Assembly: GCA_041821185.1 (NCBI GenBank)
Contig: JBGUBD010000008.1
Span: 1-64,000, forward strand
Direction of reading: 5' to 3'
From: Phycisphaerales bacterium AB-hyl4
GTDB lineage: Bacteria > Planctomycetota > Phycisphaerae > Phycisphaerales > Phycisphaeraceae
DNA length: 64,000 bases
Shown in pieces: positions 36,030 through 45,066 of this stretch (position 1 is the stretch's first letter; every line of letters starts with the position of its first letter). Made by a program: the position numbers and the translations under genes. The notes under the pieces were generated by a model. That model made no database searches. It saw only the letters and a program-made list of their open reading frames with translations, and was not told the DNA's origin.

Positions 36030-38966
36030 TCACTCCTGCAAACGCAACTGCATCCCGAGGCTCTGGCCGTCAATCGTTCGAACATGCACACGTGTCTGCT
36101 GTGCGTCCGCCTCCACGTTGACGACCTCCGAAGCGGGCTTTTGCGACAATGCCTCAGCCGTCACATCCCAATAGCCCGCCAGCGTGATCGACCACTCATG
36201 AGGCTGACTCAAATAATCATCATCCAGCCGCAGGTCCGGGTCCGCCACCGTCAGGAAATACTGCCCCTCGTCTTCCGACTCCAGCATCACCAGGCAAGGC
36301 GAACTCACATGAGTGATCGGCCCGATCTCGTCCACATCCTGCGATTCAAACAACACGCCCGCGATGAGGCTCGTCTCATCGTCGGCCACAATATGCGCCC
36401 GTTCATCCTGCGCGATCACGCGATAAGGCGGCTCCGCCGAGGCCATCCGCTCCGCAAGCTCCGCCATCGCCCGTTCGCTCGTCCGCAGTTGCACCATGTA
36501 CTGGTAGCTCGCATCGTCCGGTGCCTGGCCGTGGTCAATCCACGCCGCGGCAAAGTCGCCGACCGTGTCCTCCGTGTTATGCCGATCGCGCGAATGCTGC
36601 TCCTTTCGCGAGATGCCGATGCGCTGGCCATCGGGCACGTAAAAGCCCGTGCCATGCATATCCATCAGCCAGGCAGGCCCAGTGACCGCTTCCTCATCCA
36701 ACGGGAACGCATCGAGCGTATCGCCGTTGAGGGTGATCGCGGTATCGCGTTCGGGTAGGTGTCGCTGAAACAGGTTCGTATGCGTCGGATACGTCTCGTC
36801 ATCGTTACGGATGTTCGACCCCAACGCGACCAGACGATCGTCGAAGAAAAAGTACGTCGCCTTGCCGCGATGGTCCGGCCGAAGCCACTGCGGTCCCTGA
36901 ATCTGCATCACGAAAATGCCATGTTGATCGCGATGCGCCAATCCGCCGACAAAGTCATGGTCCGTACGCGTCGAGGCCGTGCCGCCCGTCGGGTTTTCAA
37001 GCTCTTCCAACGGCAGGTGGATCACTGTCGTTCCGTCGAAGCGGTTCCAGTCCCAGCCGTCGTGCTCGTAGCCGCTCCCTGCCAGTGAGATCGGATCGCC
37101 TGCGACCAGGTAGTAAAGGTCGCCGCTGCCGATCCAGCCGCCGTGCGCGTTTTCCTGATCGTAAATTTCCGTGCCCCAGAACTGGCTGTTATAACCCTTC
37201 ACCGCCACAAGCCAGTCATCACGCCGCTGCGCCAGCATGCCCGCATAAGGCATCGACAGCGTCCCTTCCGGATGCGGCTCGGCCTCCGTCACCGCCCCGC
37301 CAAACGCCTCCTCCGCATCCGCGTCCGCGTGCAGCCGCAAGTACGCCGCCGCCAGTTGCTCATCAATCGTCACTGACCGCTCGCCATCGCCAGGCCGCGA
37401 CACCGCCAACGCGCGATAGATATCCGGCCGAATCGGCTTGTTCGCCATCGGATGACGCCCGTGAAACGGTATGGGCAACTCAAGCAGGTTCGCATGAAAA
37501 CGAAGATTCAGCATCGAATACTTGAACCGGTCATATGCACTCGGCGTCAAAGTGAACCCCGCCTCCGCCAACGGCTCGATCAGATAGATCAGCGTCGGAA
37601 TCGCATACTCGGCATACGCCCAGTAGTGCGCTTCATGATGCCACATCGAACCGTCATTCTTAAACGCATTGTGCGCCGGGTTCATAATCCCGCGCGAAAT
37701 AAAATCCATGAACGCTTGAATCCCACGCGCCTGATCCACCGGATCATCAAACATGAACTGGCCAAGCAACTGGTAACGGGCATCCAGATGATAATGGTCC
37801 AGGTTCGGCGCCGGATTCGCCTCCGTCACCACCTTGCTCCAGCCGTACGCGTAGTCGAGATAATCCCGCGCCTCGCGAAGCCGATCGTGGTCCCGCAACA
37901 CCTCCGCCATCATCCATATCGAATCGCACAGCCGCCGACCGTTGTACCAGCCATACTGAAACCCCGACCCCGGCTGCATGCCCTGATCAAACAAGTGATC
38001 GAACATGTCCAGGTACATCTCGGCCAACGCCTGCTCGTGCTCAGCGTCATCCGTCAGATACCACAACTCCGCGACGTCAAACATCACGTCGTGAATATCC
38101 GCCGCGGCGGCAACCTCCAGCCCCGAATATTCATAAAACGACGCGCGACGCGAGTGCACCACCGGCAGCCCGCGAATGCCATGCTCATCACGCTCGATCC
38201 CAAACCCCTCGAAGCGCTGCCGCAGATCATCAAAGTCATGGCGGTCCGGATTCCCACGGTTCGCCGGGTGTAACCGCGCACGCAACTGCTCAAGGCTCTC
38301 AAGCTGATGCTCCGTCACCTTGTCCCGCGACGGAAACTTCGCCTCAACCTGCTCGTCACTCACCGGCTGCCAGTCATAATGCGCCGGCACATGCTGCTGC
38401 CGAAAGTCCAGCGGATTGTTGTATACCACCAGGTCAAACCGCACGGTCCCCGAATCAACCTCTTCCGGAGCATGAATGACAATGCGATCCGTATCGGATG
38501 TCACCTCACCTTCAAAGTCGCTGCGGAACGTGTACTTGAACGACGCATGCCGCCAGCCTCGATAGTCCAGCGGCAGACTGAACCAGCCGGTGACTTCGTC
38601 GCCTTCCATGAAGTCGAAGCGCAGTTCATGCTCGCCCGGCTCGTCGTTGTACACCCAGAGGCCGAAGGTCGCCTTCTCATACCCGCCATAGCCGGCGGTC
38701 TGGTGCAGGTCGCCCAGCTCCTGCTCGATGTCGATGGTTTCGCCGCTGCGCCAGTCCCATTGCAGCGACTGCTCGCCGTACTTGTAGTGATGCCGTGTCA
38801 GCGAAAGGCTGTCCGGCCGAGTGGCCTGCCAATGCGACGGCACGCCATCCACAAACGTCTCGGCCGGGAAATGCCAATCATCCGAAGCCGACACCGTCAG
38901 AGTCGACTGCAGAACCAGTGAAGAAAAACAAACAGCAGCGGTGCAGTGAAACCATGGCTTGAACAT
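36030..38966 (-). CDS. Polysaccharide lyase family 8, chondroitinase ABC-like
   Basis: The 978-residue product has a signal peptide (SSLVLQSTLTVSAS), a beta-sandwich N-terminal domain (QSLQWDWRSGETIDIEQ), an alpha-toroid catalytic domain and large C-terminal beta domains, about the length of chondroitin ABC lyases. The segment WHHEAHYWAYAEYA aligns with the catalytic loop: H444 and Y451 have the seven-residue spacing of the His and Tyr known in chondroitin ABC lyase, and GRHPMANKPIRPD may hold the Arg. It should cleave uronic-acid glycosaminoglycans or related sulfated polymers by beta-elimination outside the cytoplasm. No sulfatase is next to it. Confidence 0.88.
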   Translation of the reverse strand: MFKPWFHCTAAVCFSSLVLQSTLTVSASDDWHFPAETFVDGVPSHWQATRPDSLSLTRHHYKYGEQSLQWDWRSGETIDIEQELGDLHQTAGYGGYEKATFGLWVYNDEPGEHELRFDFMEGDEVTGWFSLPLDYRGWRHASFKYTFRSDFEGEVTSDTDRIVIHAPEEVDSGTVRFDLVVYNNPLDFRQQHVPAHYDWQPVSDEQVEAKFPSRDKVTEHQLESLEQLRARLHPANRGNPDRHDFDDLRQRFEGFGIERDEHGIRGLPVVHSRRASFYEYSGLEVAAAADIHDVMFDVAELWYLTDDAEHEQALAEMYLDMFDHLFDQGMQPGSGFQYGWYNGRRLCDSIWMMAEVLRDHDRLREARDYLDYAYGWSKVVTEANPAPNLDHYHLDARYQLLGQFMFDDPVDQARGIQAFMDFISRGIMNPAHNAFKNDGSMWHHEAHYWAYAEYAIPTLIYLIEPLAEAGFTLTPSAYDRFKYSMLNLRFHANLLELPIPFHGRHPMANKPIRPDIYRALAVSRPGDGERSVTIDEQLAAAYLRLHADADAEEAFGGAVTEAEPHPEGTLSMPYAGMLAQRRDDWLVAVKGYNSQFWGTEIYDQENAHGGWIGSGDLYYLVAGDPISLAGSGYEHDGWDWNRFDGTTVIHLPLEELENPTGGTASTRTDHDFVGGLAHRDQHGIFVMQIQGPQWLRPDHRGKATYFFFDDRLVALGSNIRNDDETYPTHTNLFQRHLPERDTAITLNGDTLDAFPLDEEAVTGPAWLMDMHGTGFYVPDGQRIGISRKEQHSRDRHNTEDTVGDFAAAWIDHGQAPDDASYQYMVQLRTSERAMAELAERMASAEPPYRVIAQDERAHIVADDETSLIAGVLFESQDVDEIGPITHVSSPCLVMLESEDEGQYFLTVADPDLRLDDDYLSQPHEWSITLAGYWDVTAEALSQKPASEVVNVEADAQQTRVHVRTIDGQSLGMQLRLQE

Positions 38967-39050
38967 AAATCACAAACCTTCAAATTCAGTTGTTTGCAAA
39001 AAACAGACCGACCGCGCAGCGACCAGAAAACAGTCGCAAACGAACGGATG

Positions 39051-39106
39051 GAGGGCAACCCAGTCGGGCGATGAGCAACTGGCTCCCGCCCGGCTAGGTT
39101 GCCCTC
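39051..39106. promoter_or_regulatory. Nested stem-loop between pseudopilin and PL8 genes
   Basis: Outer arms GAGGGCAACC (39051-39060) and GGTTGCCCTC (39097-39106) enclose inner arms CGGGCG (39065-39070) and CGCCCG (39087-39092). No T run follows on either strand. It lies after the pseudopilin stop and before the PL8 start, so it may attenuate or process a shared transcript. Confidence 0.6.
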
Positions 39107-39160
39107 GTTCTATGAGATCGTCTGCAATTCAACCGTCACAAGGGACAACAGCAAGGCCGC

Positions 39161-39970
39161 TTACATGTTGTTCCCATGTCGGGTCCACGGATTGGTCGGC
39201 TGCCAGACGTTCGGGATGGCGGTGGCAGTGTACGCATTCCATTCATCTTCGAGCGGCACACGCGATGTGTGGCCGTCCGCCCAGAAAATGTTGGCGCCTT
39301 GGCTGTGCCGACCGTGAATCAGGCCCATTGCAGTACCCTCAGCGTAGAAGTCTCGCAAGTCAAAACGACCTCGATGTTCACCGGTCACACGGCTAGGCTG
39401 GTGATAGGAATCCGCCAACACCAGCGTCTTCGAAGCCGACGTGAGTTCGTCCAGCCTGGCCGGTGAATCAACTCCACCACCATAGAGACCGCGGGCGTCA
39501 CTGCCGAGGTGCTGAATGTTGTAGCCGTACTGGACCGTTCTCCAAAGGTCATGTGTCCGATTGTTCGTATTGGTCGGATCCAGCCGTGACTGCACTTCAT
39601 CCCACGATCCACCATACGGATAGGTGGCTTCGCCAAAGGAAGGACAACCATACAGCACTGCCGTTGCAACGTATTCCTGACGCCACAGTTCGGAGGACCA
39701 ATCTACGGAGTTGCCGCCGCCGATATCAAAGAAGGTCGTTGGGAACGTATCGCTGTTGTCCCCGAAGTACATATGGAAGCCCAGTCCGATCTGCCGAACC
39801 TGACTTGCACACTGAATACCTCGAGCCGACTCGCGTGCGGCGCCCAACGCCGGCAGCAGAATGCTGATCAGCATCGCAATAATGGAGATGACAACCAGAA
39901 GCTCAATTAACGTAAAGCCCAAGCGTGTTTTGATTCGAGGTGGAAATGAACGACGTGCATTCTGAATCAT
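39161..39970 (-). CDS. Pseudopilin-like protein (prepilin N-terminus, H-X9-DG)
   Basis: From the ATG at 39970 (AAGGAG six bases upstream) the product has 269 residues. [20 protein letters not shown] is a type IV prepilin cleavage/methylation site with its single hydrophobic helix. The globular domain ends with [16 protein letters not shown], the H-X9-DG motif of planctomycete DUF1559-like proteins. It should be exported and processed by prepilin peptidase. It lies upstream of the PL8 lyase in the same direction, so the two may be co-expressed. Confidence 0.87.
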   Translation of the reverse strand: MIQNARRSFPPRIKTRLGFTLIELLVVISIIAMLISILLPALGAARESARGIQCASQVRQIGLGFHMYFGDNSDTFPTTFFDIGGGNSVDWSSELWRQEYVATAVLYGCPSFGEATYPYGGSWDEVQSRLDPTNTNNRTHDLWRTVQYGYNIQHLGSDARGLYGGGVDSPARLDELTSASKTLVLADSYHQPSRVTGEHRGRFDLRDFYAEGTAMGLIHGRHSQGANIFWADGHTSRVPLEDEWNAYTATAIPNVWQPTNPWTRHGNNM

Positions 39971-40485
39971 GATGCGCTCCTTGTTCGGTGAGACTGCCAC
40001 GAGTTGTGCCGCCATACCGTTACAACGTGCCGCAACTCACAACTGGTGTTTTCATAACGGACGCGGCGCCTTAACGGGGTCCCTCAAGCGGATGAGGTTT
40101 AGAAGACAAGTCAAAGATCCAACACGTAGAAAAATCAGAGCACGACCCCATTGATATCATAATACTCTTCGATTACACATCCTACCGAATATCGAACGAC
40201 CGTCAAGACTTCGCGCACGATTTCAACGAGATTTGTTGCGGCTCGGCCTGGACTGGATCGCCTGCGGAAAACATCGCCAAACGCTGCGATTTCGGCTTTA
40301 TCCGCCGTACACAGCCGCAGGCATCCCCCACAAAGCGATTTATAAGAAGATACTTGAGTTAGAATTCCATTGGGTTTATAGTGATAACACAGCCTTGATT
40401 CCGTATGGTCATTTAGTAACAGTTGAGCGTCCGCTTTCAGTCGTCGGCCCTTAAGTGGCCGCAGTGCCCGGGAGAACTTCATTCG
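39971..40485. other. Divergent intergenic region, pseudopilin / GntR-LacI regulator
   Basis: These 515 bases separate two divergent genes. They are AT-richer than the surroundings near 40100-40400 and contain the promoter at 40354-40382. Open frames here have no family-like sequence. An operator is likely but no clear palindrome was found. Confidence 0.45.
40354..40382 (+). promoter_or_regulatory. Sigma-70-type promoter of the GntR-LacI regulator
   Basis: TTGAGT (40354-40359) and TATAGT (40377-40382) are separated by 17 bases and match the consensus well. The regulator start codon is 104 bases downstream. Confidence 0.65.
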
Positions 40486-41613
40486 ATGCGTAAAGTTGGT
40501 GGTTCAGCCCGTGTTGCCCGTTACCTCATGCGCCAGATCCGCACGCACGGGCCCGGGCAGTCCCTGCCATCGTTTCGCTCGATCAGCCAGGATTGCAAGG
40601 TCAGTGCGACCACGCTGTCGAGCGTCATTCGCCAGTTTGAAAAGCGTGGCCTGTTGGTCGTTCGTTCGAAACAGGGCGTCTACACCCCGCCGACCATCCC
40701 GGCTGAGCGAACCCGCGTCGAACTGCTGGACGTGCTGTATGTCGGCGCGGACCCGCAGGTGGTTTCGCACATCGCGTTCCGGCAGGACATGCTCTGGCAT
40801 CTCGGCCAGCAGCCTTCACAGCTCGGCTACAGCGTGCGATTTCACGGCATCCACGCCGACCCCAGCGGCATCGCCGAAATCGAGCAGGTCGCGGAAGACC
40901 CCGAATGCGAAGCGTGTCTCGTCATCAACCTCTCATCGCTCGCCCACTTGCAGCCGTTGCAGGACGCACACGTGCCTTACGTCGCGATCTACCCCGAAAG
41001 TCCCGAAGTGCCCGCGCATAACTGCGTGACCGTCGACCACACGCACATCGTCGCCTCCCAGCTTCAGCATCTGCTTGATCGCGGTCATCGGCACATCGGC
41101 TACCTCTACAAGGTGCGCGACCATACCTTCCGCCGAAGCGAGTACTTTCAGCGCGAAGCGTTTTATCGCATGGCGTTGAAGCATCGCCTGCCGATCGACG
41201 ACTCAGACGTGCAATACGCGGGCCTTGAAAGCGCCGATCAGATTGAGGGCATTCACGCACTGCTCGACAAACCCAACCCGCCCACCGCGATCATCTGCAA
41301 CGACGCCCACTTGCCCGAGTTGTACAAAGCCGCGGAACACTTCAACCTGCGCATCGGCCATGATCTCAGCGTCATCGGCGCGAACGATGGCCCGGAAGTC
41401 ACCGCCGTCTCCCCCCCTGCCACCACGCTCCGCATCCCGCGAGGCCAGGCGGTCAAAATCGGGCTCGAAATGCTCGAAACCATTCTGCACAGCAGCGACG
41501 CCACCACGCCCAACCGCAACGTAGCCGTCTCGCTGATTGAACGCGCTTCGACCGGCCGCGCCCCCACGAGCGTTCCGCGGACGCAAGCGCAACCGCAAGT
41601 CTCATCTATCTGA
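40486..41613 (+). CDS. GntR-type regulator with LacI-like ligand domain
   Basis: The 375-residue product starts at the ATG at 40486 after GGAGAA. Residues 1 to about 75 form a GntR winged helix (SLPSFRSISQDCKVSATTLSSVIRQFEKRGLLVV). The rest is a type 1 periplasmic-binding-like sensor domain (LLDVLYVGADPQ, LLDRGHRHIGYLY, DLSVIGANDGPEVTAVSPP). Such hybrids, as in AraR, usually respond to sugars. It is divergent from the pseudopilin-PL8 pair, so a role in controlling glycosaminoglycan use is likely but inferred. Confidence 0.87.
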   Translation: MRKVGGSARVARYLMRQIRTHGPGQSLPSFRSISQDCKVSATTLSSVIRQFEKRGLLVVRSKQGVYTPPTIPAERTRVELLDVLYVGADPQVVSHIAFRQDMLWHLGQQPSQLGYSVRFHGIHADPSGIAEIEQVAEDPECEACLVINLSSLAHLQPLQDAHVPYVAIYPESPEVPAHNCVTVDHTHIVASQLQHLLDRGHRHIGYLYKVRDHTFRRSEYFQREAFYRMALKHRLPIDDSDVQYAGLESADQIEGIHALLDKPNPPTAIICNDAHLPELYKAAEHFNLRIGHDLSVIGANDGPEVTAVSPPATTLRIPRGQAVKIGLEMLETILHSSDATTPNRNVAVSLIERASTGRAPTSVPRTQAQPQVSSI

Positions 41614-41675
41614 CGTCTCGGCCGCCATCGCGCCGACGCCTCGCGACCGCAATGTCCGTTCGTCAAACCCCCGCA

Positions 41676-42950
41676 TCAAAACCCCAGCCCCCGCGCATCC
41701 GGCTGCCGGGCAAACTGACGCACACGCTCGTCTGTAAACGACTCGGCCACGGCCGTGTCAAGCAACTCAAGCTGATGCTCGATCGACGGCCGTCGGCTGG
41801 CCGGCGCCACACCTGCCAAATCATCCAGCATGCTGCGCAACCGACGCACGACCTGCAACGAATCGCTGCCGTCCTGCCGAATCTCGTCCACCGCCAGGTG
41901 CAACAGATCTTCCCACGTCGACATGTGCAGCCAGACCCGCGGCTGACCCTCAACCTTCAGCACATGAACACGAGGCAGCGCCCGCGTCACCAGTCGACGC
42001 AACAGGTCGTGCAGTTGATCGATCGCCTGCACTGCCGTCGTCGCATCGTTCGCCCCGGTGGCCAACCCGCGTGTGGCCACGTCCACCAACAGTCGCATCC
42101 CATACGCGACATCGCGCTCAAACGTGCGCTGCGACGTGATGCTGACATGCTGCTCCACACCCGGCGGCCGACCGCCGCGCAACTCAAGCAGCGGGGCGTC
42201 GGCGGGCACAAACGCACCGAGCGTCGGCAAGACGACAATGGTGCATTCATACCGCGCCGCCGCTTCCGACAGGTCACGGTCGTTCCAATCCGAAAACGCC
42301 CCCTCGCGCGGCGAGTCGATCACCACATCCGCCGGCCCGCTCGGCGTCGCCGCTTCCGGCGCGTCCACGTACGGCTCCGTGTAATACTGCGCAATCGTCA
42401 GCCGTGTCTTATCGCTGATCAACTTGACGATCGAACTCACACGCGTCGTATGAATGATGTGATTGCTGTAAGCCGCAAACGCGCCCAGACTCACCACCGC
42501 CATCACAAACGCCACCGTCACGGCCAGGCTCGCCAGTGCCTCGCGATCTTCCTCGGCGATGGTCAACCGCAAACTCAACATCACCGTCAACGCATAGGTG
42601 AACGTCGCCACGAACACGCCGATCGTCCAGTAGCTCGGCCGATCCTGCACCAGCAGCGACAGCGCACGCGGCGAATACTGCTGACTCGACAGTTGAATCA
42701 CCACGGCGATGACATTGAAGATCAGCGCGATCAACGTCGCCGCCGCCGTGGCGATCGCCCCCAGCACGCTCCGCGCCGTGTCGGCTTCGCCCTTGAACAC
42801 CGGCACGGGCAGGTCACGCCATTCCACGACCGTGTCCACCCCCAGCGTCACGCCCGCCAACACCACCGCCGCCAGCGCCCCCACCGTTGGCGCGACCCAC
42901 AACCGGCCGCGCGGCCGACTGATGATCCGAAACCAGTCCTGCAACTTCAT
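41676..42950 (-). CDS. DUF2254 membrane protein
   Basis: The 424-residue product, from the ATG at 42950 (MKLQDWFRIISRPRGR), has four transmembrane segments in its first half: LWVAPTVGALAAVVLAGVTL, LIALIFNVIAVVIQL, YWTIGVFVATFTYALTVMLSL and LASLAVTVAFVMAVVSL. SSQQYSPRALSLLVQDRP between spans 2 and 3 and SNHIIHTTRVSSIVKLISD are DUF2254 hallmarks. The C-terminal half is soluble. Function is unknown. It is convergent with the GntR-LacI gene. Confidence 0.85.
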   Translation of the reverse strand: MKLQDWFRIISRPRGRLWVAPTVGALAAVVLAGVTLGVDTVVEWRDLPVPVFKGEADTARSVLGAIATAAATLIALIFNVIAVVIQLSSQQYSPRALSLLVQDRPSYWTIGVFVATFTYALTVMLSLRLTIAEEDREALASLAVTVAFVMAVVSLGAFAAYSNHIIHTTRVSSIVKLISDKTRLTIAQYYTEPYVDAPEAATPSGPADVVIDSPREGAFSDWNDRDLSEAAARYECTIVVLPTLGAFVPADAPLLELRGGRPPGVEQHVSITSQRTFERDVAYGMRLLVDVATRGLATGANDATTAVQAIDQLHDLLRRLVTRALPRVHVLKVEGQPRVWLHMSTWEDLLHLAVDEIRQDGSDSLQVVRRLRSMLDDLAGVAPASRRPSIEHQLELLDTAVAESFTDERVRQFARQPDARGLGF

Positions 42951-43518
42951 GGCCGATGATATGCCGCCCCACCACCGGCGGCTTTCGCACCTCACGTAGA
43001 GCAGAGCTTGCCCTGCCATGGCGTACGTCCATCATGCGGCAGGGCAAGCCCTCCCATGCCAACGTGAATTCACCCCTTCATGCGCACCAGGCCGACGCGC
43101 CGGCCCACACCGGAGGCTCGCTTCGGCAAGCCACCGGCGAGTGCCCGGCCAACGGTGTCCGCTCCCGGTCAGACGCGTGAACATGGATGGGCAGCCACGC
43201 GACTGACCAATCGGAAACGACAAAAAAGGTCGGCAACCAGCGGGATGCGACCCGGAAACCCCAGCCACCTAAGGCTCGGCCATCCGGCGCATTTGCGTGT
43301 TGACCTGGCTGCCCGGGAACAGTACACCACGACCTCACGATCTCCCGCAAAGGCCCGGCAGACACCGGCCTCGTCTGAAAGATGTGTAACTCATCCGCCA
43401 GCCCGGCCGCGCACAAAGCAGCCGGGCGGCGGGTGATTTTTCCAATGATCGCCAAGTACCCGGCCCAACGGCCGGTCCATGCCTATCTTGATGGGCGTCA
43501 TGTAGCACCCAATACCGG
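42951..43518. other. Intergenic region without recognised genes
   Basis: These 568 bases contain the inverted repeat at 42996-43060 and a GC-rich inverted pair GCCCGGC/GCCGGGC around 43405-43430. Several open frames exist but none resembles a known family. The left end borders the DUF2254 start, the right end the GNAT remnant. Confidence 0.45.
42996..43060. repeat. GGCAGGGCAAGCCC-family inverted repeat, diverged copy
   Basis: GTAGAGCAGAGCTTGCCCTG on the left and GGCAGGGCAAGCCCTCCCAT on the right are related to the perfect arms at 20501-20564, with a similar-sized spacer. It lies just upstream of the DUF2254 gene. Confidence 0.75.
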
Positions 43519-43738
43519 CTACTTTACATCGGAAAGCTTCATCTCCATTTGACAACTGAACGCGTCGCTCTCGATCGGCTGAAAGCCGAGCCGGTTCAGA
43601 AATACCCTTGCTCGCTTCCCCCCAGAATGCTCGAGTACGGATACGGCTGCATCCGCGATTGCGTGCCATTTTCAGAATATCTTGGAATAGCAGATGGCCA
43701 AAACCTTTGCCTCTCGCCGAATGAATTAGTTGTACCGT
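43519..43738 (-). pseudogene. GNAT acetyltransferase C-terminal remnant with frameshift
   Basis: Directly after the LacI stop codon the same frame reads TVQLIHSARGKGFGHLLF then QDILKMARNRGCSRIRTRAF, which is GNAT motif A (RGKGFGHLL) and the following helix. After FWGEASK the sense jumps frame and continues VFLNRLGFQPIESDAF, then SCQMEMKLSDVK and a TAG at 43519. This is the typical GNAT C-terminus. There is no start codon or N-terminal half. It is a truncated, frameshifted relic, and its position flush with the LacI gene suggests a past deletion or recombination. Confidence 0.75.
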
Positions 43739-44848
43739 TCAATCTGAATTCGCAGCATCCACTTTCGACTCGTCACTCGACAAATGACTTGTTCGCACAG
43801 TACTACCCGCCATCAACTCGACCGGAATAACAACCTTGTGTGGCACATCATCAACGTCCTGACTGTTTAACTTTTCAACCAGACGCTTCATCGCCTTGCG
43901 TCCAATCGTTCGAGGAAAGGTCGCAACCCGAGTCGGCGAGGGAACCATTAACCGCAATGCGTCCAGGTTGTCGAACCCGACGACGCTGATATCGTCGGGG
44001 CATGAGATACCATGCGAAACCAGATAATGCATGAGATACATCGTACTGAACCCGCTCAAGGCGATGATTCCGACGGGGAACCCATCGCCGCTCGTTTCCC
44101 ACTGCTCCAGGGTGTCACGGATCGTCTGCTCGTCATGCTCAATGACTTGGGGAAAGTCACCTGGCCGCATCGCCAAGCCATGCATCATCAGTTCCATCTG
44201 GATGCCCCAAAGGCGCTGCTTACACGGGATGTATTGAGGTGTCGTTACCAGACAGCCAATCCGCTCGACGCCTGCAGCTATCAGCTGCTGCGCTGCAAGA
44301 CGGCCCCCCCAAACATTGTCGGAAAGGACGGAGTCGACCGCAGTACCTTCAACCTCCGAATCCGCCAACACCACCGCCTTGCCAATCTTGCGTAAAGCAA
44401 AGACCAATTCCGGCGTGGGATTGCCTGTCAGAAGAACGCCATCACGCTGTTCGCAGGTCCGCAACAGCGATGCGGTGTCTACGTCCCCGCGATGTTGCGT
44501 TTCATTCCAGTAGGAAAGATGCTGCTCAACCGGTCCATAGTCCTCGACGAAATCCTGAATCCCGGCCAACACCTGCATCTGGAAGCCGCCGGGAAGCGTC
44601 TCGTTGTGCCGCGAAAACTGGCATAACACTACCTCTACCGAGAACGGCCGCCGCTTTTCGTGACGTAAACGCCGCGACGCCCGTCGTCGCGAGAGGTAGC
44701 CTGACTCACGCAGCACCGCCAACACCCGTTCCCGAGTATCGTCGGCGATATGAGCCTTACCGTTGATGACGCGGGAGACCGTGCTATGCGAGACGCCCGC
44801 TAACTTGGCGATGCTACGAAGGTCGGTCGCTTGCACTTTAGTCTGCAC
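43739..44848 (-). CDS. LacI family transcriptional regulator
   Basis: The 369-residue product is taken from a GTG at 44848, seven bases after AGGAG; an ATG at 44917 would lie inside the promoter. DLRSIAKLAGVSHSTVSRVINGKAHI is the LacI helix-turn-helix and hinge, and a sugar-binding-protein-like domain follows (GIIALSGFSTMYLMHYL, DDISVVGFDNLDALRLMVPSP). Two TGGTGCAG boxes lie directly between its promoter and start, and the DUF4091 gene has the same boxes, so it probably represses itself and that operon, relieved by a sugar. Confidence 0.88.
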   Translation of the reverse strand: MQTKVQATDLRSIAKLAGVSHSTVSRVINGKAHIADDTRERVLAVLRESGYLSRRRASRRLRHEKRRPFSVEVVLCQFSRHNETLPGGFQMQVLAGIQDFVEDYGPVEQHLSYWNETQHRGDVDTASLLRTCEQRDGVLLTGNPTPELVFALRKIGKAVVLADSEVEGTAVDSVLSDNVWGGRLAAQQLIAAGVERIGCLVTTPQYIPCKQRLWGIQMELMMHGLAMRPGDFPQVIEHDEQTIRDTLEQWETSGDGFPVGIIALSGFSTMYLMHYLVSHGISCPDDISVVGFDNLDALRLMVPSPTRVATFPRTIGRKAMKRLVEKLNSQDVDDVPHKVVIPVELMAGSTVRTSHLSSDESKVDAANSD

Positions 44849-44857
44849 CTCGCTGCT

Positions 44858-44914
44858 CCTGCACCAAACACCCCGGTTCTGCACCAAACCTACCTTTTCC
44901 AAGCTCCCTGTCAA
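44858..44914 (-). promoter_or_regulatory. Promoter and tandem operator of the LacI gene
   Basis: On the minus strand TTGACA (44914-44909) is followed after 16-17 bases by a weak -10 (TAGGTT/AGGTTT), directly abutting TTTGGTGCAGA. A second TTTGGTGCAGG follows 20 bases on, two helical turns away, overlapping the ribosome site. The boxes TGGTGCAG at 44886-44879 and 44866-44859 are direct repeats. Confidence 0.65.
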
Positions 44915-45066
44915 CACTACACAATCTTCAATAAAGACTCAGGCAGAACTGCCCCGCCCCCCCTCGGACTGAAGTAGAAGTGCCCCTTTCAGCCGGATCA
45001 AGGAATCTGATGCGGGCTTTGCCATTCATACTTGCGTGCTTTCGTCTTGCTTTCGATTGTAACGGT

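Noticed and set aside
43078..43455. A 125-codon minus-strand frame downstream of the GNAT remnant
   Set aside because: No ribosome site or recognisable domain, and it contains the GCCCGGC hairpin. It was left unannotated.
44849..44917. ATG at 44917 as the LacI start
   Set aside because: This ATG overlaps the TTGACA box and would place the operators in coding sequence. The GTG at 44848 has a well-spaced AGGAG and still includes the whole helix-turn-helix.
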